Assembly (NCBI GenBank): GCA_902782235.1
Contig: CACZML010000004.1
Coordinates: forward strand, 1-44,427
DNA from: Oscillospiraceae bacterium
GTDB lineage: Bacteria; Bacillota; Clostridia; Saccharofermentanales; Saccharofermentanaceae
Length of the DNA stretch: 44,427 nucleotides
Direction of reading: 5' to 3'
Positions 25,919 through 35,750 of this stretch are shown here, piece by piece (the first letter of the stretch is position 1; the number at the start of each line of letters is the position of its first letter). The translations under genes and the position numbers were made by a program. The notes under the pieces are model-generated. The model was given only the letters and a program-made list of their open reading frames with translations, was not told where the DNA came from and ran no database searches.

Positions 25919-27265
25919 TTATCTTCTGCCTGTCTTGATCGTGAGATCTTCAAGGAAGCCCTTAGGACTTCTGATCTCAAGTTCACCTTCAACCTGAACG
26001 ATCAGGTCGTTGGCAACACCTGTAAGGATCAATACTGAAGTACCTGCAAACCATACGTTCTGGAAGCCTGTAAGGATACCGATGATTGTCGGAACGATGC
26101 AGACGAGAACGAGGAAGAATGCTTCGATCCAGTTAAGTCTGAAAGCAGTACCCTTGATGAAGTCTGTTGTAGGCTTACCGGATCTGATACCGTTGATCAT
26201 ACCACCGTTCTTGTTAATGCTGTTTGCAATCTCTACAGGATGGAAATTGATCTCTGTGTAGAAGAATGTAAATCCGATTACAAGGAAGAAGTAGCAAATA
26301 TAGTAATAAGGGCTGCCTGTGAAGGCTTCCTTAAGCCAAACTGCTACTGCATTGTCGCTGCTGCTGAAGAACAGGGAAACAATGATGGAAGGGATAGCAA
26401 GAAGTGACATTGTGAAGATAACAGGCATAACACCGGACATGTTAACCTTGAGCGGGATATAGTCTCTGTTACCGCCTCTTGTCTGTCTTCCGATAACCTT
26501 CTTAGAGTACTGGACGGGAATTCTTCTCTCTGCATTCTGTACATAGAGAACGAATACGATGATCGTTATCGCGATAGCTGTTACCAGGATAAATACACCG
26601 ATTCCTGCCAAAGCTCCTAAAACTGCATTGTCTATAGAATCACTGATACTTACGCACTTCTCATAGAGCGTTCTTGCCATGTCGGGAAGACGTGTAACAA
26701 TACCTGCGAAGATGATCAAAGATACACCGTTTCCGATACCCTTATCGTTGATCTTCTCACCTAAGAAGACTACGACAGCTGCGCCGGCTGTGAATGATAA
26801 AACAACAAGTGCTGCATTGAGCCATGTAGGAAGGCTTGTTGCGTTGAGAGCCGAACGTGTTGAGTAGCAGAACAGGCAGGACTGAACGAATGCCAGAACG
26901 ATTGCCGATACACGTGTGATCTTGTCCATCTTCTTTCTGCCGGCTTCACCTTCCTTGGACATTTCTTCCAAAGGAGGGATAACGACAGTCAGGAGCTGAA
27001 TGATGATTGATGCGTTGATGTAAGGCGATACACCTAAAGACAGGATGGAAGCATGTAACAATCCACCACCTGAGATGAGATCCATGATGCTTCCAAGCTG
27101 TCCCCACTGCTGAATGACTTTTGTGAACTCAGTTCCGTCAATTCCGGGTACAGGTACAAGGCCTCCGAGCATGAAGATGCCCAGGATCATGAAGGTATAG
27201 AGCAGTCTTTTGCGTATAGACTCTACACGAAAAGCGTTTACTGCAGTATCAAAAATACCATTCAT
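25919..27265 (-). CDS. secY: preprotein translocase subunit SecY
   Basis: The 448-residue channel subunit of the Sec translocon. It has about ten membrane helices; the N-terminus RKRLLYTFMILGIF and the plug region after VPGIDG are typical, as are the cytoplasmic loop RRIPVQYSKK and the C-terminal GTSVLILTGVANDLIVQVEGEL. It starts five bases after rplO. It is the last gene of the operon, directly followed by a terminator. Confidence 0.98.
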   Translation of the reverse strand: MNGIFDTAVNAFRVESIRKRLLYTFMILGIFMLGGLVPVPGIDGTEFTKVIQQWGQLGSIMDLISGGGLLHASILSLGVSPYINASIIIQLLTVVIPPLEEMSKEGEAGRKKMDKITRVSAIVLAFVQSCLFCYSTRSALNATSLPTWLNAALVVLSFTAGAAVVVFLGEKINDKGIGNGVSLIIFAGIVTRLPDMARTLYEKCVSISDSIDNAVLGALAGIGVFILVTAIAITIIVFVLYVQNAERRIPVQYSKKVIGRQTRGGNRDYIPLKVNMSGVMPVIFTMSLLAIPSIIVSLFFSSSDNAVAVWLKEAFTGSPYYYICYFFLVIGFTFFYTEINFHPVEIANSINKNGGMINGIRSGKPTTDFIKGTAFRLNWIEAFFLVLVCIVPTIIGILTGFQNVWFAGTSVLILTGVANDLIVQVEGELEIRSPKGFLEDLTIKTGRR

Positions 27266-27270
27266 GCCTA

Positions 27271-27714
27271 TTAGCCCTCCGTTGCCGTGCCTCCGGCCTT
27301 TTCAATCTTCTCTTTTGCTGAAGCTGTGAACTTAGCAGCTGTTACATCGAGCTTCTTTGTGAGCTCACCGTTGCCGAGAATCTTGACGCCGTCGTTGTTC
27401 TTAGGAAGAGTAATGATGCCCTTCTCAGAAAGAGCCTTAGCATCTACTGCTGTTCCGTTATCGAAAACCTCAAGATCTCCGATGTTTACTTCAATGTAAG
27501 CAGGAGCAAATCTCTTGTTGTTGAAGCCTCTCTTAGGGAGACGTCTGTAAAGGGGCATCTGGCCACCTTCGAAACCGGGACGTACGCCGCCGCCGGAACG
27601 AGCGTTCTGGCCCTTGTGGCCACGGCCGGATGTCTTACCGTTGCCGGATCCGGGACCTCTACCCTTACGATATGCTTTTACGTTGCCTGCGGAAGTCATT
27701 TCATTGAGCTTCAT
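27271..27714 (-). CDS. rplO: 50S ribosomal protein L15
   Basis: A 147-residue large-subunit protein. The glycine-arginine-rich N-terminus ([22 protein letters not shown], key [15 protein letters not shown]) and the [18 protein letters not shown] block are diagnostic of L15. It lies between rpmD and secY with a GGAGG-type ribosome site 12 bases after the rpmD stop. Confidence 0.98.
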   Translation of the reverse strand: MKLNEMTSAGNVKAYRKGRGPGSGNGKTSGRGHKGQNARSGGGVRPGFEGGQMPLYRRLPKRGFNNKRFAPAYIEVNIGDLEVFDNGTAVDAKALSEKGIITLPKNNDGVKILGNGELTKKLDVTAAKFTASAKEKIEKAGGTATEG

Positions 27715-27726
27715 GTGGCACCTCCA

Positions 27727-27906
27727 TTAATTCTCTTCTACGGCTACGTAGTTAACAGCCTTCTTGATCATGCCGCGTGTAGCCTCATTGTCAGCCTTCT
27801 CAACAGTCTGACCGATCTTCTTTAAGCCCAAAGCTCTAACTGTAGCCTTCTCGGACTCTCTTGCCTTGTTTGTGCTCTTGACAAGCGTAATCTTAATGTT
27901 AGCCAT
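27727..27906 (-). CDS. rpmD: 50S ribosomal protein L30
   Basis: A 59-residue protein read directly from the minus strand: it begins MANIKITLVKS and contains TVRALGLKKIGQTVEKAD, the L30 core. It is too short for many gene finders. It lies between rpsE and rplO, its normal spc-operon place, 15 bases after the rpsE stop. Confidence 0.97.
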   Translation of the reverse strand: MANIKITLVKSTNKARESEKATVRALGLKKIGQTVEKADNEATRGMIKKAVNYVAVEEN

Positions 27907-27921
27907 TTAAAGCGGGCCTCC

Positions 27922-28440
27922 TTACTTAATCTCGTCAACAGACTTGCCGCGGAGTCTTGCAACTTCCTCAGCAGACTTCAAGGACTTAAGGCCCTCGATA
28001 GTAGCGTTGACCATGTTATTAGGATTGTTGGATCCGATAGACTTTGTACGGATATCTGTAATACCAGCGAGTTCGCAAACTGAACGAACAGGACCGCCAG
28101 CGATAACACCGGTACCGTTTGCAGCAGGCTTCATAACGATGTGAGCTGCAGCGAATTCACCGATTGTCTCGTGAGGGATAGTACCGTTAACGATAGAAAC
28201 ATCAACGATGTTCTTCTTAGCTTCTTCGATACCCTTTCTGATAGCGTCCGGAACTTCGGTGGACTTACCGATGCCCTTACCTACACGACCCTTTCTGTCA
28301 CCGATAACTACGAGAGCAGCAAATCTCATGTTCTTACCGCCCTTAACAGTCTTGGAAACACGGCCGATGTGGATAACGCGCTCTTCGAACTCTTTATCCT
28401 TCTTTTCTTCTCTTGAAATGTTCTTAGACTCTAAAGCCAT
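27922..28440 (-). CDS. rpsE: 30S ribosomal protein S5
   Basis: A 172-residue small-subunit protein that helps decoding accuracy and the mRNA entry helicase function. The double-stranded RNA-binding motif appears as [21 protein letters not shown], and the second domain has [22 protein letters not shown]. It has normal length and lies 18 bases after rplR. Confidence 0.98.
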   Translation of the reverse strand: MALESKNISREEKKDKEFEERVIHIGRVSKTVKGGKNMRFAALVVIGDRKGRVGKGIGKSTEVPDAIRKGIEEAKKNIVDVSIVNGTIPHETIGEFAAAHIVMKPAANGTGVIAGGPVRSVCELAGITDIRTKSIGSNNPNNMVNATIEGLKSLKSAEEVARLRGKSVDEIK

Positions 28441-28458
28441 CTAATTTGCTCCTCCCGA

Positions 28459-28827
28459 TTAGAATGAGAGACCGGCTTCTCTTGCCGCCTCTGCCAAAGC
28501 CTGTACTCTTCCGTGATAGAGATATCCGCCACGGTCAAATACTACGTCCTTGATATCCTTGGCAATAGCGCGCTCACCGATAAGCTTGCCGACTGCTTTA
28601 GCTGCCTCGATGTTGCTGCCAACGGATACGGAACCCTTGATCTCCTTGTCGAGTGTGGAAGCACTTACAAGTGTTGTTCCGTTTGTATCATCGATGATCT
28701 GAGCGTAAATGTGGCTGTTGCTTCTATATACGCAAAGACGAGGGCACTCTGTCGTTCCGGAAATCTTCTTTCTTACACGAACATGCTTTCTCTTACGAAT
28801 CTTGTTTTTATCAATTCTACCAATCAT
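28459..28827 (-). CDS. rplR: 50S ribosomal protein L18
   Basis: A 122-residue 5S rRNA-binding protein. The basic N-terminus ([15 protein letters not shown]), [18 protein letters not shown] and the C-terminal [24 protein letters not shown] are the L18 hallmarks. It lies between rplF and rpsE. Confidence 0.98.
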   Translation of the reverse strand: MIGRIDKNKIRKRKHVRVRKKISGTTECPRLCVYRSNSHIYAQIIDDTNGTTLVSASTLDKEIKGSVSVGSNIEAAKAVGKLIGERAIAKDIKDVVFDRGGYLYHGRVQALAEAAREAGLSF

Positions 28828-28850
28828 GTTGAATATACCCCCTTTGCGCC

Positions 28851-29390
28851 TTACTTCTTAGCTCCGGTCTTACCTTCCTTAACGATAAGGTGCTCGCCGG
28901 CATACTTGATACCCTTGCCCTTATAAACGTCAGGAACTCTGAGAGAACGGATCTTAGCTGCTGTCTCGCCGACAAGCTGCTTATCAGCTCCCTGGACCAA
29001 AACCTGATTATCTTTTACATCGATTGTGATGCCTTCGGGTTCAACCATCTCGATAGGATGTGAATAACCGAGGTTGAATGTAACCTTATTTCCAGCCTTA
29101 GTAGCTCTGTAACCTACACCATTGATTTCCAATGTCTTTGTGAAACCCTCGTGTACGCCTGTTACCATGTTCTGGATGAGAGCTCTTGTGAGGCCGTGGA
29201 GTGAACGGTGGTTCTTATCGTCTGAGGGACGAGTAACAACGATCTGGCCATCCTCCAGCTTAACTGTGATGTCGGGATGAACATCAAGTGAGAGCTCTGC
29301 CTTGCCGCCCTTAACCGTTACGTGCTGACCATCGATCTTAACATCGACGCCGGCGGGAACGACTATGGGCATTCTGCCGATTCTTGACAT
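28851..29390 (-). CDS. rplF: 50S ribosomal protein L6
   Basis: A 179-residue large-subunit protein near the factor-binding site. It begins [15 protein letters not shown] and ends with the conserved [15 protein letters not shown] segment. A 116-base spacer with a strong hairpin separates it from rpsH, unlike the tight spacing of its neighbours. Confidence 0.98.
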   Translation of the reverse strand: MSRIGRMPIVVPAGVDVKIDGQHVTVKGGKAELSLDVHPDITVKLEDGQIVVTRPSDDKNHRSLHGLTRALIQNMVTGVHEGFTKTLEINGVGYRATKAGNKVTFNLGYSHPIEMVEPEGITIDVKDNQVLVQGADKQLVGETAAKIRSLRVPDVYKGKGIKYAGEHLIVKEGKTGAKK

Positions 29391-29506
29391 AAATTTTTCC
29401 TCCTGCTCTTAAGATTTAACCGTTGGGCCGGTATGCCGCCTGTGCCCAAGGCTTTTCAGAGATGTATATATTTTAAGAAGATCCCGTTTTCGAGACCTTC
29501 CCAAAA
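29391..29506 (-). promoter_or_regulatory. structured rpsH-rplF spacer
   Basis: Just past the rpsH stop, GAAGGTCTCG and CGGGATCTTC (plus 29491-29500 and 29477-29486) form a 10-bp hairpin with an AAAA loop. No T-run follows, so it is not a standard terminator. Downstream, a second GC-rich part (GCCTTGGGC and GGCGGCATACCGGCCC) precedes the rplF ribosome site. It may be a processing site, or a protein-binding leader for rplF. Confidence 0.5.
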
Positions 29507-29902
29507 TTACCAAATATAAGCGAGAACTTCGCCGCCTACACCAAGCTTTCTAGCCTGCTTATCAGTCATAACACCCTTGGATGTTGAGATGATAGCAACG
29601 CCTAAGCCATTGAGTACGCGAGGCAGATTCTCCTTGTCCGCATAAGTACGAAGACCAGGCTTGGAGATTCTCTTGATTCCGGAGATAACCGGCTTTCTGC
29701 CCGAATACTTGAGTGTGATTCTGATAACACCCTGAGTATTTCCCTCGAGTGTCTCGAACTTCTCAATGTATCCTTCATCAAGGAGAATCTGAGCAATAGC
29801 CTTCTTCATGTTGGACTGCGGAACATCAACTGTTGCGTGTCCAGCAGTACCGGCATTGCGGATTCTTGTAAGCATATCTGCGATTGCATCTGTAATCTGC
29901 AT
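29507..29902 (-). CDS. rpsH: 30S ribosomal protein S8
   Basis: A 131-residue central-domain 16S rRNA-binding protein. It begins [17 protein letters not shown] and ends with the conserved [22 protein letters not shown]. In E. coli S8 represses its own operon. It lies between rpsN and rplF. Confidence 0.98.
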   Translation of the reverse strand: MQITDAIADMLTRIRNAGTAGHATVDVPQSNMKKAIAQILLDEGYIEKFETLEGNTQGVIRITLKYSGRKPVISGIKRISKPGLRTYADKENLPRVLNGLGVAIISTSKGVMTDKQARKLGVGGEVLAYIW

Positions 29903-29955
29903 AATTCTTCCTCCTGTTAAATATGGACAGTTCTAATTCTTAAGAAAGAAAACTG

Positions 29956-30141
29956 TTACCAGCTTGCCTTTCTTACGCCCGGAATCTCTCCCTTGTATGC
30001 CAAATCGCGGAAGCAGAGACGGCAGATGCCGTACTTACGGATATAAGCATGAGGTCTTCCGCAGATCTTGCAACGGTTGTGCTGCTGAGTGGAAAACTTG
30101 GGTGTCTTCTGAGACTTAAGAATCATTGACTTCTTTGCCAT
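29956..30141 (-). CDS. rpsN: 30S ribosomal protein S14, zinc-binding type
   Basis: A 61-residue S14 with the zinc-ribbon cysteines CKIC and CRLC, the short zinc-dependent form common in Firmicutes. It ends in the conserved [11 protein letters not shown]. It lies 19 bases after rplE and 53 bases before rpsH. Confidence 0.98.
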   Translation of the reverse strand: MAKKSMILKSQKTPKFSTQQHNRCKICGRPHAYIRKYGICRLCFRDLAYKGEIPGVRKASW

Positions 30142-30159
30142 GTGTTATTCTCCTCCAAA

Positions 30160-30699
30160 TTACTTGCGGAAAGGCATGCCGAGGAGCTTCAAGAGCTCGA
30201 ATGCCTCTTCGTCTGTTCCGGCAGTAGTAACAATGATGATGTCCATACCGCGAATCTTGTCAATCTTATCGTAGTCGATTTCAGGGAACATGAGCTGCTC
30301 CTTGATACCCATCGCATAGTTGCCGTGTCCGTCGAAGGAATTAGGACTGATTCCGCGGAAGTCACGTACACGGGGAAGAGCAAGGCTAACAAGCTTATCG
30401 AGGAAGTAATACATATTATCGCCTCTCAAAGTAACCTTGCATCCGATCTTCATGCCCTCTCTGAGCTTGAAGGCTGCGATTGACTTTGTTGCTGTTGTTG
30501 CTACAGGCTTCTGACCTGCGATGATGCCCATGTCGCGCATAGCGCTCTCAAGAGCCTTCGGGTTATCCTTAACCTCACCAACACCCATGTTGAGGACGAT
30601 CTTGTCGACCTTCGGGATCTGCATAGGTGAGCTGTACTTGAACTTCTCCTGAAGTGCGGGTGCTACTTCGGAAATGTACTTATCCTTTAATCTGGTCAT
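30160..30699 (-). CDS. rplE: 50S ribosomal protein L5
   Basis: A 179-residue 5S rRNA-binding protein of the central protuberance. [17 protein letters not shown] and the C-terminal [27 protein letters not shown] are the conserved ends. It starts three bases after the rplX stop. Confidence 0.98.
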   Translation of the reverse strand: MTRLKDKYISEVAPALQEKFKYSSPMQIPKVDKIVLNMGVGEVKDNPKALESAMRDMGIIAGQKPVATTATKSIAAFKLREGMKIGCKVTLRGDNMYYFLDKLVSLALPRVRDFRGISPNSFDGHGNYAMGIKEQLMFPEIDYDKIDKIRGMDIIIVTTAGTDEEAFELLKLLGMPFRK

Positions 30700-30702
30700 T
30701 GA

Positions 30703-31056
30703 TTATTCCCCCTTCTTAGCCTTAGAAACCGTATCGATGACCTCGCCGGATCTCTTAGCGATCCTGGACTTGGAACCATCTTCGTTAATACGGTAGCCAA
30801 CTCTTGTGGGCTTGCCTGTCTTGGGGTCAACGAGCATTACGTTGGATGCATCGATGGAGCCTTCACGCTCAACAATTCCGGAAGGAGCTGTCTGAGTTCT
30901 AGCCTTCTGATGCTTCTTGACCATATTTACGCCTTCAACGTAAACTCTGCCCTTCTTCTCATCTACCATGAGAACCTTACCCTTTGCGCCCTTGTCCTTG
31001 CCGGAAATGACAATGACCTGGTCGTCTTTCTTTACATGAACACTACTCTTAGCCAT
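30703..31056 (-). CDS. rplX: 50S ribosomal protein L24
   Basis: A 117-residue assembly-initiator protein with the KOW motif VKKDDQVIVISGKDKGAKGKVL and the conserved GVNMVKKHQKA. It lies 14 bases after rplN. Confidence 0.98.
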   Translation of the reverse strand: MAKSSVHVKKDDQVIVISGKDKGAKGKVLMVDEKKGRVYVEGVNMVKKHQKARTQTAPSGIVEREGSIDASNVMLVDPKTGKPTRVGYRINEDGSKSRIAKRSGEVIDTVSKAKKGE

Positions 31057-31070
31057 GTGTCTATTCCTCC

Positions 31071-31439
31071 TTAAAGAACTTCCGGAGCGAGAGACAGGAT
31101 CTTCATGTAATCCTTATCTCTTAACTCTCTTGCTATGGGTCCAAAAATACGAGTTCCGCGGGGATTCTTGTCTTCCTTAATGATGACTGCCGCATTCTCG
31201 TCGAACTTGATATATGAGCCGTCGTTTCTTCTTACGCCCTGCTTGGAACGTACAACAACTGCCTTAACTACATCACCCTTCTTGACCATGCCGCCGGGAG
31301 CAGCGCTCTTTACGGAGCAAACGATAACGTCGCCAATGTTGGCATACTTTCTCCAAGAGCCACCCAAAACTTTGATGCAGAGAAGCTCTTTTGCTCCGGT
31401 GTTGTCGGCAGATCTGAGTCTGGATTCAACCTGAATCAT
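31071..31439 (-). CDS. rplN: 50S ribosomal protein L14
   Basis: A 122-residue protein beginning [19 protein letters not shown] and ending [12 protein letters not shown]-like, the expected L14 ends. The [14 protein letters not shown] segment is intact. It lies between rpsQ and rplX. Confidence 0.98.
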   Translation of the reverse strand: MIQVESRLRSADNTGAKELLCIKVLGGSWRKYANIGDVIVCSVKSAAPGGMVKKGDVVKAVVVRSKQGVRRNDGSYIKFDENAAVIIKEDKNPRGTRIFGPIARELRDKDYMKILSLAPEVL

Positions 31440-31463
31440 CTGATATATCCTCCTTTAATCGCC

Positions 31464-31721
31464 TTACTTAGCCTTCTCAACGACACTTACGAGTCTCCAA
31501 CGCTTATCCTTGGAAATCGGGCGTGTCTCCATAACCTCAACCTTATCGCCCTCATGAGCTTCGTTGTTCTCATCGTGAGCCTTAAGCTTGTAGGTTCTCT
31601 TCATGATCTTTCCGTAAAGAGGGTGCTTAACGTGCTCTACGACGGAAACTGTGATCGTCTTATCCATCTTGTCGGATGTAACGAGACCGACTCTGGTTTT
31701 TCTTAAATTTCTCTCAGCCAT
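31464..31721 (-). CDS. rpsQ: 30S ribosomal protein S17
   Basis: An 85-residue primary 16S rRNA-binding protein. [20 protein letters not shown] and the C-terminal [17 protein letters not shown] are diagnostic. It lies 14 bases after rpmC. Confidence 0.98.
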   Translation of the reverse strand: MAERNLRKTRVGLVTSDKMDKTITVSVVEHVKHPLYGKIMKRTYKLKAHDENNEAHEGDKVEVMETRPISKDKRWRLVSVVEKAK

Positions 31722-31735
31722 TTGTCGTCTCCTCC

Positions 31736-31936
31736 TTACTTATTTGCAGCGAGCTGCTTCTCGCGCTGAATTGTCATTACTCTTGCGATATCACGCTTAA
31801 CCTGTGCAATCTGAGCCGGATTGTCGAGCTGATTTGTTGCATGCTGGAAGCGGAGCTTGAAGAGTTCTTCCTTCAAAGAGGCGAGCTCAGAAGAAAGTTC
31901 TTCATCAGACATCTTGCGGATTTCTTCAACCTTCAT
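31736..31936 (-). CDS. rpmC: 50S ribosomal protein L29
   Basis: A 66-residue helical-hairpin protein at the polypeptide exit tunnel. [21 protein letters not shown] and the [13 protein letters not shown] segment match L29. Its start lies within the 3' end of rplP (11-base overlap), which suggests translational coupling. Confidence 0.97.
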   Translation of the reverse strand: MKVEEIRKMSDEELSSELASLKEELFKLRFQHATNQLDNPAQIAQVKRDIARVMTIQREKQLAANK

Positions 31937-32357
31937 TTGTGCTTTCCTCCTTTACCTTTGCGATAAACTTTGTCTTGCAAGGGAGCTTGTGTCCTGCAAG
32001 TCTCATGGCTTCTCTTGCCTGCTCTTCAGTAACACCTGCGATCTCGAAAAGAACTCTTCCAGGTCTTACTACTGCACACCAGTACTCATTTGCTGCCTTA
32101 CCTGAACCCATTCGGACCTGTGCAGGCTTCTTTGATACCGGCTTATCAGGGAAGATCTTGATCCATACCTTACCGCCACGCTTGATGTATCTGTTGATTG
32201 CGACACGGGCAGCTTCGATCTGATTTGACTTGATCCAGCAAGGTTCAAGAGCTACAAGACCGTAATCACCGTAAGCTACGAAGTTGCCGCGGTGAGCCTG
32301 GCCCTTCATGCGGCCTCTCTGCTGCTTTCTATACTTTGTTCTCTTAGGAAGTAACAT
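31926..32357 (-). CDS. rplP: 50S ribosomal protein L16
   Basis: A 143-residue protein at the A-site side of the large subunit. It begins [19 protein letters not shown] and has the conserved [17 protein letters not shown]. It overlaps the rpsC stop as TAATG and the rpmC start by 11 bases. Confidence 0.98.
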   Translation of the reverse strand: MLLPKRTKYRKQQRGRMKGQAHRGNFVAYGDYGLVALEPCWIKSNQIEAARVAINRYIKRGGKVWIKIFPDKPVSKKPAQVRMGSGKAANEYWCAVVRPGRVLFEIAGVTEEQAREAMRLAGHKLPCKTKFIAKVKEESTNEG

Positions 32358-33106
32358 TAAGCTTTTCCTCCTTCAGACTTCTTTGACTGGCTCTTCTGGC
32401 CGAACACCTCACCCTTGTAGATCCAGACTTTAACACCGATGATACCGTATGTTGTCTTTGCCTCTGCAAATCCATAATCGATATCAGCACGGAGTGTCTG
32501 AAGCGGGATTGTGCCCTCGTGATATGTCTCGGATCTTGCGATCTCGGCACCGCCCAAACGGCCGGAGCACTTTGTCTTGATTCCGAGAACGCCGGGCTGC
32601 TTCATAGCCATCTGCATTGCTCTCTTCATTGCTCTTCTGAAGCTTGCACGGTTCTCGAGCTGTGAAGCGATGTTCTGAGCTACGAGGAGTGCATCTGTAT
32701 CACTGTTCTTGATAACTTCGATATCAACAGTGAATACTCTCTTCTTATCCTTGGATACGTTCTTGTTGAATTCCTTCTCAAGTGCATCCTTAAGAGCCAT
32801 TCTTCCGGAGCCCTTGTCTCCACCTACGAGTGAAGGACGAGCTGTCTTAACAATAACGTTGATTCTGTCTGTGCCCTTACGGTCGATGATGACCTTGGAA
32901 ACGCCTGCAACATTTGTGCGGCTCTCGTCTACGGGCTTCTTAGCGTTGCCTCTTGCGATAGGCTCAACTGCCTTTAAAACGAACTCACGGATCTTCTGAT
33001 CTTCGACAAGACAATCGGAAAAGGTGTTCTTGTCGGCATACCAGTGTGAGCTCCAGTCGTCGATAACGCCTACTCTAAGTCCATTAGGGTTAACTTTCTG
33101 ACCCAT
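32357..33106 (-). CDS. rpsC: 30S ribosomal protein S3
   Basis: A 249-residue mRNA-entry protein. It begins [18 protein letters not shown], has a KH domain around VNKNVS-like sequence and the C-terminal [23 protein letters not shown] region. Length is normal for Firmicutes. It lies 12 bases after rplV. Confidence 0.98.
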   Translation of the reverse strand: MGQKVNPNGLRVGVIDDWSSHWYADKNTFSDCLVEDQKIREFVLKAVEPIARGNAKKPVDESRTNVAGVSKVIIDRKGTDRINVIVKTARPSLVGGDKGSGRMALKDALEKEFNKNVSKDKKRVFTVDIEVIKNSDTDALLVAQNIASQLENRASFRRAMKRAMQMAMKQPGVLGIKTKCSGRLGGAEIARSETYHEGTIPLQTLRADIDYGFAEAKTTYGIIGVKVWIYKGEVFGQKSQSKKSEGGKA

Positions 33107-33118
33107 GCTTAAACCTCC

Positions 33119-33595
33119 TTATACCCTTTCCTTGAGAACTACAGTAACGTGACTTGTTCTCTTCTTGATCGAACTAGCCGAACCTCTTGCTCTCGGGATG
33201 TATCTCTTGAGAACCGGGCCGGGGTTGGAAATGCACTCAGCAACATAAAGCTTGTCTCTGGAGAGGTCGAAGTTGTTGACAGCGTTAGCTTCAGCAGACT
33301 TCAGAACCTTAGCGATAACAGGAGATGCTGCCTTGGGAGTGTATGTGAGGATAGCGTAAGCATCATCTAAAGACTTACCCTTGATGAGATTAGCAACTAC
33401 TCTTACCTTACGGGGAGCAATTCTAATGTACTTAGCTGTTGCTGTTCCTCTGTCTCTTCCCATTCCGAGAAGCTTTCTCTGCTTCTTTGTAGGAGTGGGG
33501 AGCTTATTTGAAGACTTGGAAGGTGCCGCATAAGCTTCGAGGATCTTCTCGCGGTTCTTCTCAATATTGTCTCTGCTTAAAATAATCTTTTCCAC
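33119..33595 (-). CDS. rplV: 50S ribosomal protein L22 with N-terminal extension
   Basis: A 158-residue L22; the core begins at about AKYIRIAPRKVRVVANLIKG and ends with the RPRARGSASSIKKRTSH-type loop that lines the exit tunnel. The best start is a GTG at 33595, with AAGGAGG eight bases upstream and 13 bases past rpsS. The frame stays open into rpsS, so longer starts are artefacts. Relative to the usual 110-115 residues there is an extra N-terminus of about 45 charged residues. Confidence 0.94.
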   Translation of the reverse strand: MEKIILSRDNIEKNREKILEAYAAPSKSSNKLPTPTKKQRKLLGMGRDRGTATAKYIRIAPRKVRVVANLIKGKSLDDAYAILTYTPKAASPVIAKVLKSAEANAVNNFDLSRDKLYVAECISNPGPVLKRYIPRARGSASSIKKRTSHVTVVLKERV

Positions 33596-33608
33596 AGAAA
33601 TTTCCTCC

Positions 33609-33890
33609 TTATGAGTTAGAAGCGGACTTCTCGTTGCTTGTGTGGCCGCCGAACTTACGTGTAGGTGCGAACTCGCCAAGCTTGTGTCCTACCATGTCCT
33701 CAGTAACGTATACCGGAACATGCTTGTGACCGTCGTATACAGCAATTGTGTGGCCGACGAATTCAGGGAAAATCGTAGAAGCTCTAGACCAGGTCTGGAT
33801 GATCTTCTTGTCGTTGGCTGCATTCAACGCCTCGACCTTCTTCATGAGAGCGTCCTGAACGTAATAGCCCTTTTTGGTTGATCTACTCAT
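33609..33890 (-). CDS. rpsS: 30S ribosomal protein S19
   Basis: A 93-residue head protein. [37 protein letters not shown] and [14 protein letters not shown] are the S19 hallmarks. It lies 12 bases after rplB. Confidence 0.98.
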   Translation of the reverse strand: MSRSTKKGYYVQDALMKKVEALNAANDKKIIQTWSRASTIFPEFVGHTIAVYDGHKHVPVYVTEDMVGHKLGEFAPTRKFGGHTSNEKSASNS

Positions 33891-33902
33891 TGAACTGCCT
33901 CC

Positions 33903-34733
33903 TTATACCTTTCTAGACTTAACAATATACTTGCTGGACTGCTTCTTCTTATTACGTGTCTTCTTACCCAATGTAGGAACACCCCAAGGTGTAACAGGGC
34001 CGGGAAGACCGATAGGAGACTTACCTTCACCACCGCCGTGAGGGTGATCGTTAGGGTTCATTACGACACCTCTAACAGAAGGTCTGACGCCAGCATGTCT
34101 GGACTTACCTGCTTTACCGAGCTTAACGTTCTCATGCTCTGCGTTGCCGATAGAACCGATCATTGCGCGGCACTTCTCGGGAACCATACGAACCTCGCCG
34201 GAAGGAAGACGGATCTGAGCGAAACCATTCTCCTTAGCCATGAGCTGAGCTGAAGCTCCTGCTGTTCTAACGAGCTGAGCGCCCTTGCCGGGATTCATCT
34301 CTACGCAGCAGATAACTGTACCTACCGGGATAGAGGAAATAGGAAGAACGTTGCCGTTAAGGATATCTGCATCCGGGCCGCTCTCAACCTTGTGACCTAC
34401 CTTGAGGCCCTCGGGAGCGAGGATGTAGGACTTAACACCGTCAACATACTGAATGAGTGCTAAGTAAGCTGTTCTGTTAGGATCGTACTCGATTGCCTTG
34501 ACTGTAGCAGGGATTCCTACTCTGTCACGCTTCCAATCGATTACTCTGAGCTTTGTACGGTTACCGCCGCCGATATGACGAACCGTGATACGGCCATAAG
34601 AGTTACGGCCACCGCTCTTCTTCCTTGACTTAAGAAGGCTCTTCTCCGGGTCCTTCTTTGTTAATACGGAATAGTCAGCTATGGCCATTCCACGAACTGC
34701 GGGAGAAGTAGGTTTAAATGTTTTTACTGCCAT
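33903..34733 (-). CDS. rplB: 50S ribosomal protein L2
   Basis: A 276-residue protein required for peptidyl-transferase function. It has [16 protein letters not shown] and the conserved C-terminal [17 protein letters not shown] with the essential histidine. It lies between rplW and rpsS. Confidence 0.98.
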   Translation of the reverse strand: MAVKTFKPTSPAVRGMAIADYSVLTKKDPEKSLLKSRKKSGGRNSYGRITVRHIGGGNRTKLRVIDWKRDRVGIPATVKAIEYDPNRTAYLALIQYVDGVKSYILAPEGLKVGHKVESGPDADILNGNVLPISSIPVGTVICCVEMNPGKGAQLVRTAGASAQLMAKENGFAQIRLPSGEVRMVPEKCRAMIGSIGNAEHENVKLGKAGKSRHAGVRPSVRGVVMNPNDHPHGGGEGKSPIGLPGPVTPWGVPTLGKKTRNKKKQSSKYIVKSRKV

Positions 34734-34756
34734 TTTAATTTCTCTCCTTGATTACA

Positions 34757-35110
34757 TTACTGACCAAAACCGAATTCTTCGATTGATGTCTTGTTCTTTG
34801 TTCCGGTCTTAACTGCCTTGCCGCCCTTGCCGAGGTATGTACCCTCAACAGAGTCTGTAGCAATAGTAACTACTGCCTTCTTGTAAGCAGCTGTCTTGCC
34901 GGGCTTTGTTCTAAGTCTCTTTGTCTTACCGTCAAAGTTTGCTACGTTAACGGAAAGTACCTTTACACCGAAGAGCTTCTCAGCTGCTGCCTTGATCTCG
35001 GGCTTCTCAGCGTCAGGTGCAACTACGAATGTGTACTTGCCCTCTTCTGTGCTAGCCATCGTCTTCTCTGTGATGATGGGCTTAATGATTACATCATAGG
35101 GTGACTTCAT
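34757..35110 (-). CDS. rplW: 50S ribosomal protein L23
   Basis: A 117-residue exit-tunnel protein that docks SRP and trigger factor. IIKPIITEKTMAS and the KLFGVKVLSVNVANFDGKTKR region match L23. Its ATG overlaps the rplD stop as TAATG. Confidence 0.97.
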   Translation of the reverse strand: MKSPYDVIIKPIITEKTMASTEEGKYTFVVAPDAEKPEIKAAAEKLFGVKVLSVNVANFDGKTKRLRTKPGKTAAYKKAVVTIATDSVEGTYLGKGGKAVKTGTKNKTSIEEFGFGQ

Positions 35111-35733
35111 TACTTGTACACCTCCTCGATCTTCTCTACTGCAGCCTTAGTAGCTACAAAGCTGTCGTACTTGAGGATGTCCATAACATTGATTGTGTTA
35201 ACCAGTGCTGTCTTAACATCCTTGATGTTTCTTGCAGAAAGCTCTGCGTTTCTGTTTACGCCCTCGAGAACGATAAGTGAAGAATCACCAGCGCCGATAG
35301 CCTTAAGAGCCTTAGCAACTGTTGCTGTCTTAACCTCAGCAAGATCCATGTTCTCGATAACGATCAACTTCTCGGAAGCAACCTTAGAAGAGAGTGCGGA
35401 CTTGAGAGCAAGTCTCTTAACCTTCTTAGGTACTGTGTAGCTGTATGATCTGGGTGTAGGTCCAAAGATGATGCCGCCACCAACATACTGTGCGGATCTT
35501 GTTGAACCATGACGAGCTCTACCTGTACCCTTCTGTCTGTAAGGTCTCTTACCGCCGCCGGATACTTCGCTTCTTGTCTTTGTCTTCTGTGTGCCCTGTC
35601 TTCTGTTTGCAAGCTGGTTTCTAACAACTGTAGACATTGCAACTTCGTTGGGCTCGATGCCGAAAATCTCATCGGAAAGCTCGATGGAACCCGTAACGGC
35701 ACCTGTCAAATCTTTAACATCAATTTTAGCCAT
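35110..35733 (-). CDS. rplD: 50S ribosomal protein L4
   Basis: A 207-residue early-assembly protein. QGTQKTKTRSEVSGGGKRPYRQKGTGRARHG is the tunnel loop (key GGGKRPYRQKGTGRARHGS). In E. coli L4 regulates the S10 operon through the leader, which makes it a candidate effector for the long leader seen here. Confidence 0.98.
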   Translation of the reverse strand: MAKIDVKDLTGAVTGSIELSDEIFGIEPNEVAMSTVVRNQLANRRQGTQKTKTRSEVSGGGKRPYRQKGTGRARHGSTRSAQYVGGGIIFGPTPRSYSYTVPKKVKRLALKSALSSKVASEKLIVIENMDLAEVKTATVAKALKAIGAGDSSLIVLEGVNRNAELSARNIKDVKTALVNTINVMDILKYDSFVATKAAVEKIEEVYK

Positions 35734-35750
35734 TATTCTGTTCCTCCGTC

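Noticed and set aside
33596-33679. Longer L22 start inside rpsS
   Set aside because: It overlaps rpsS and lacks a ribosome site; GTG at 33595 follows AAGGAGG.
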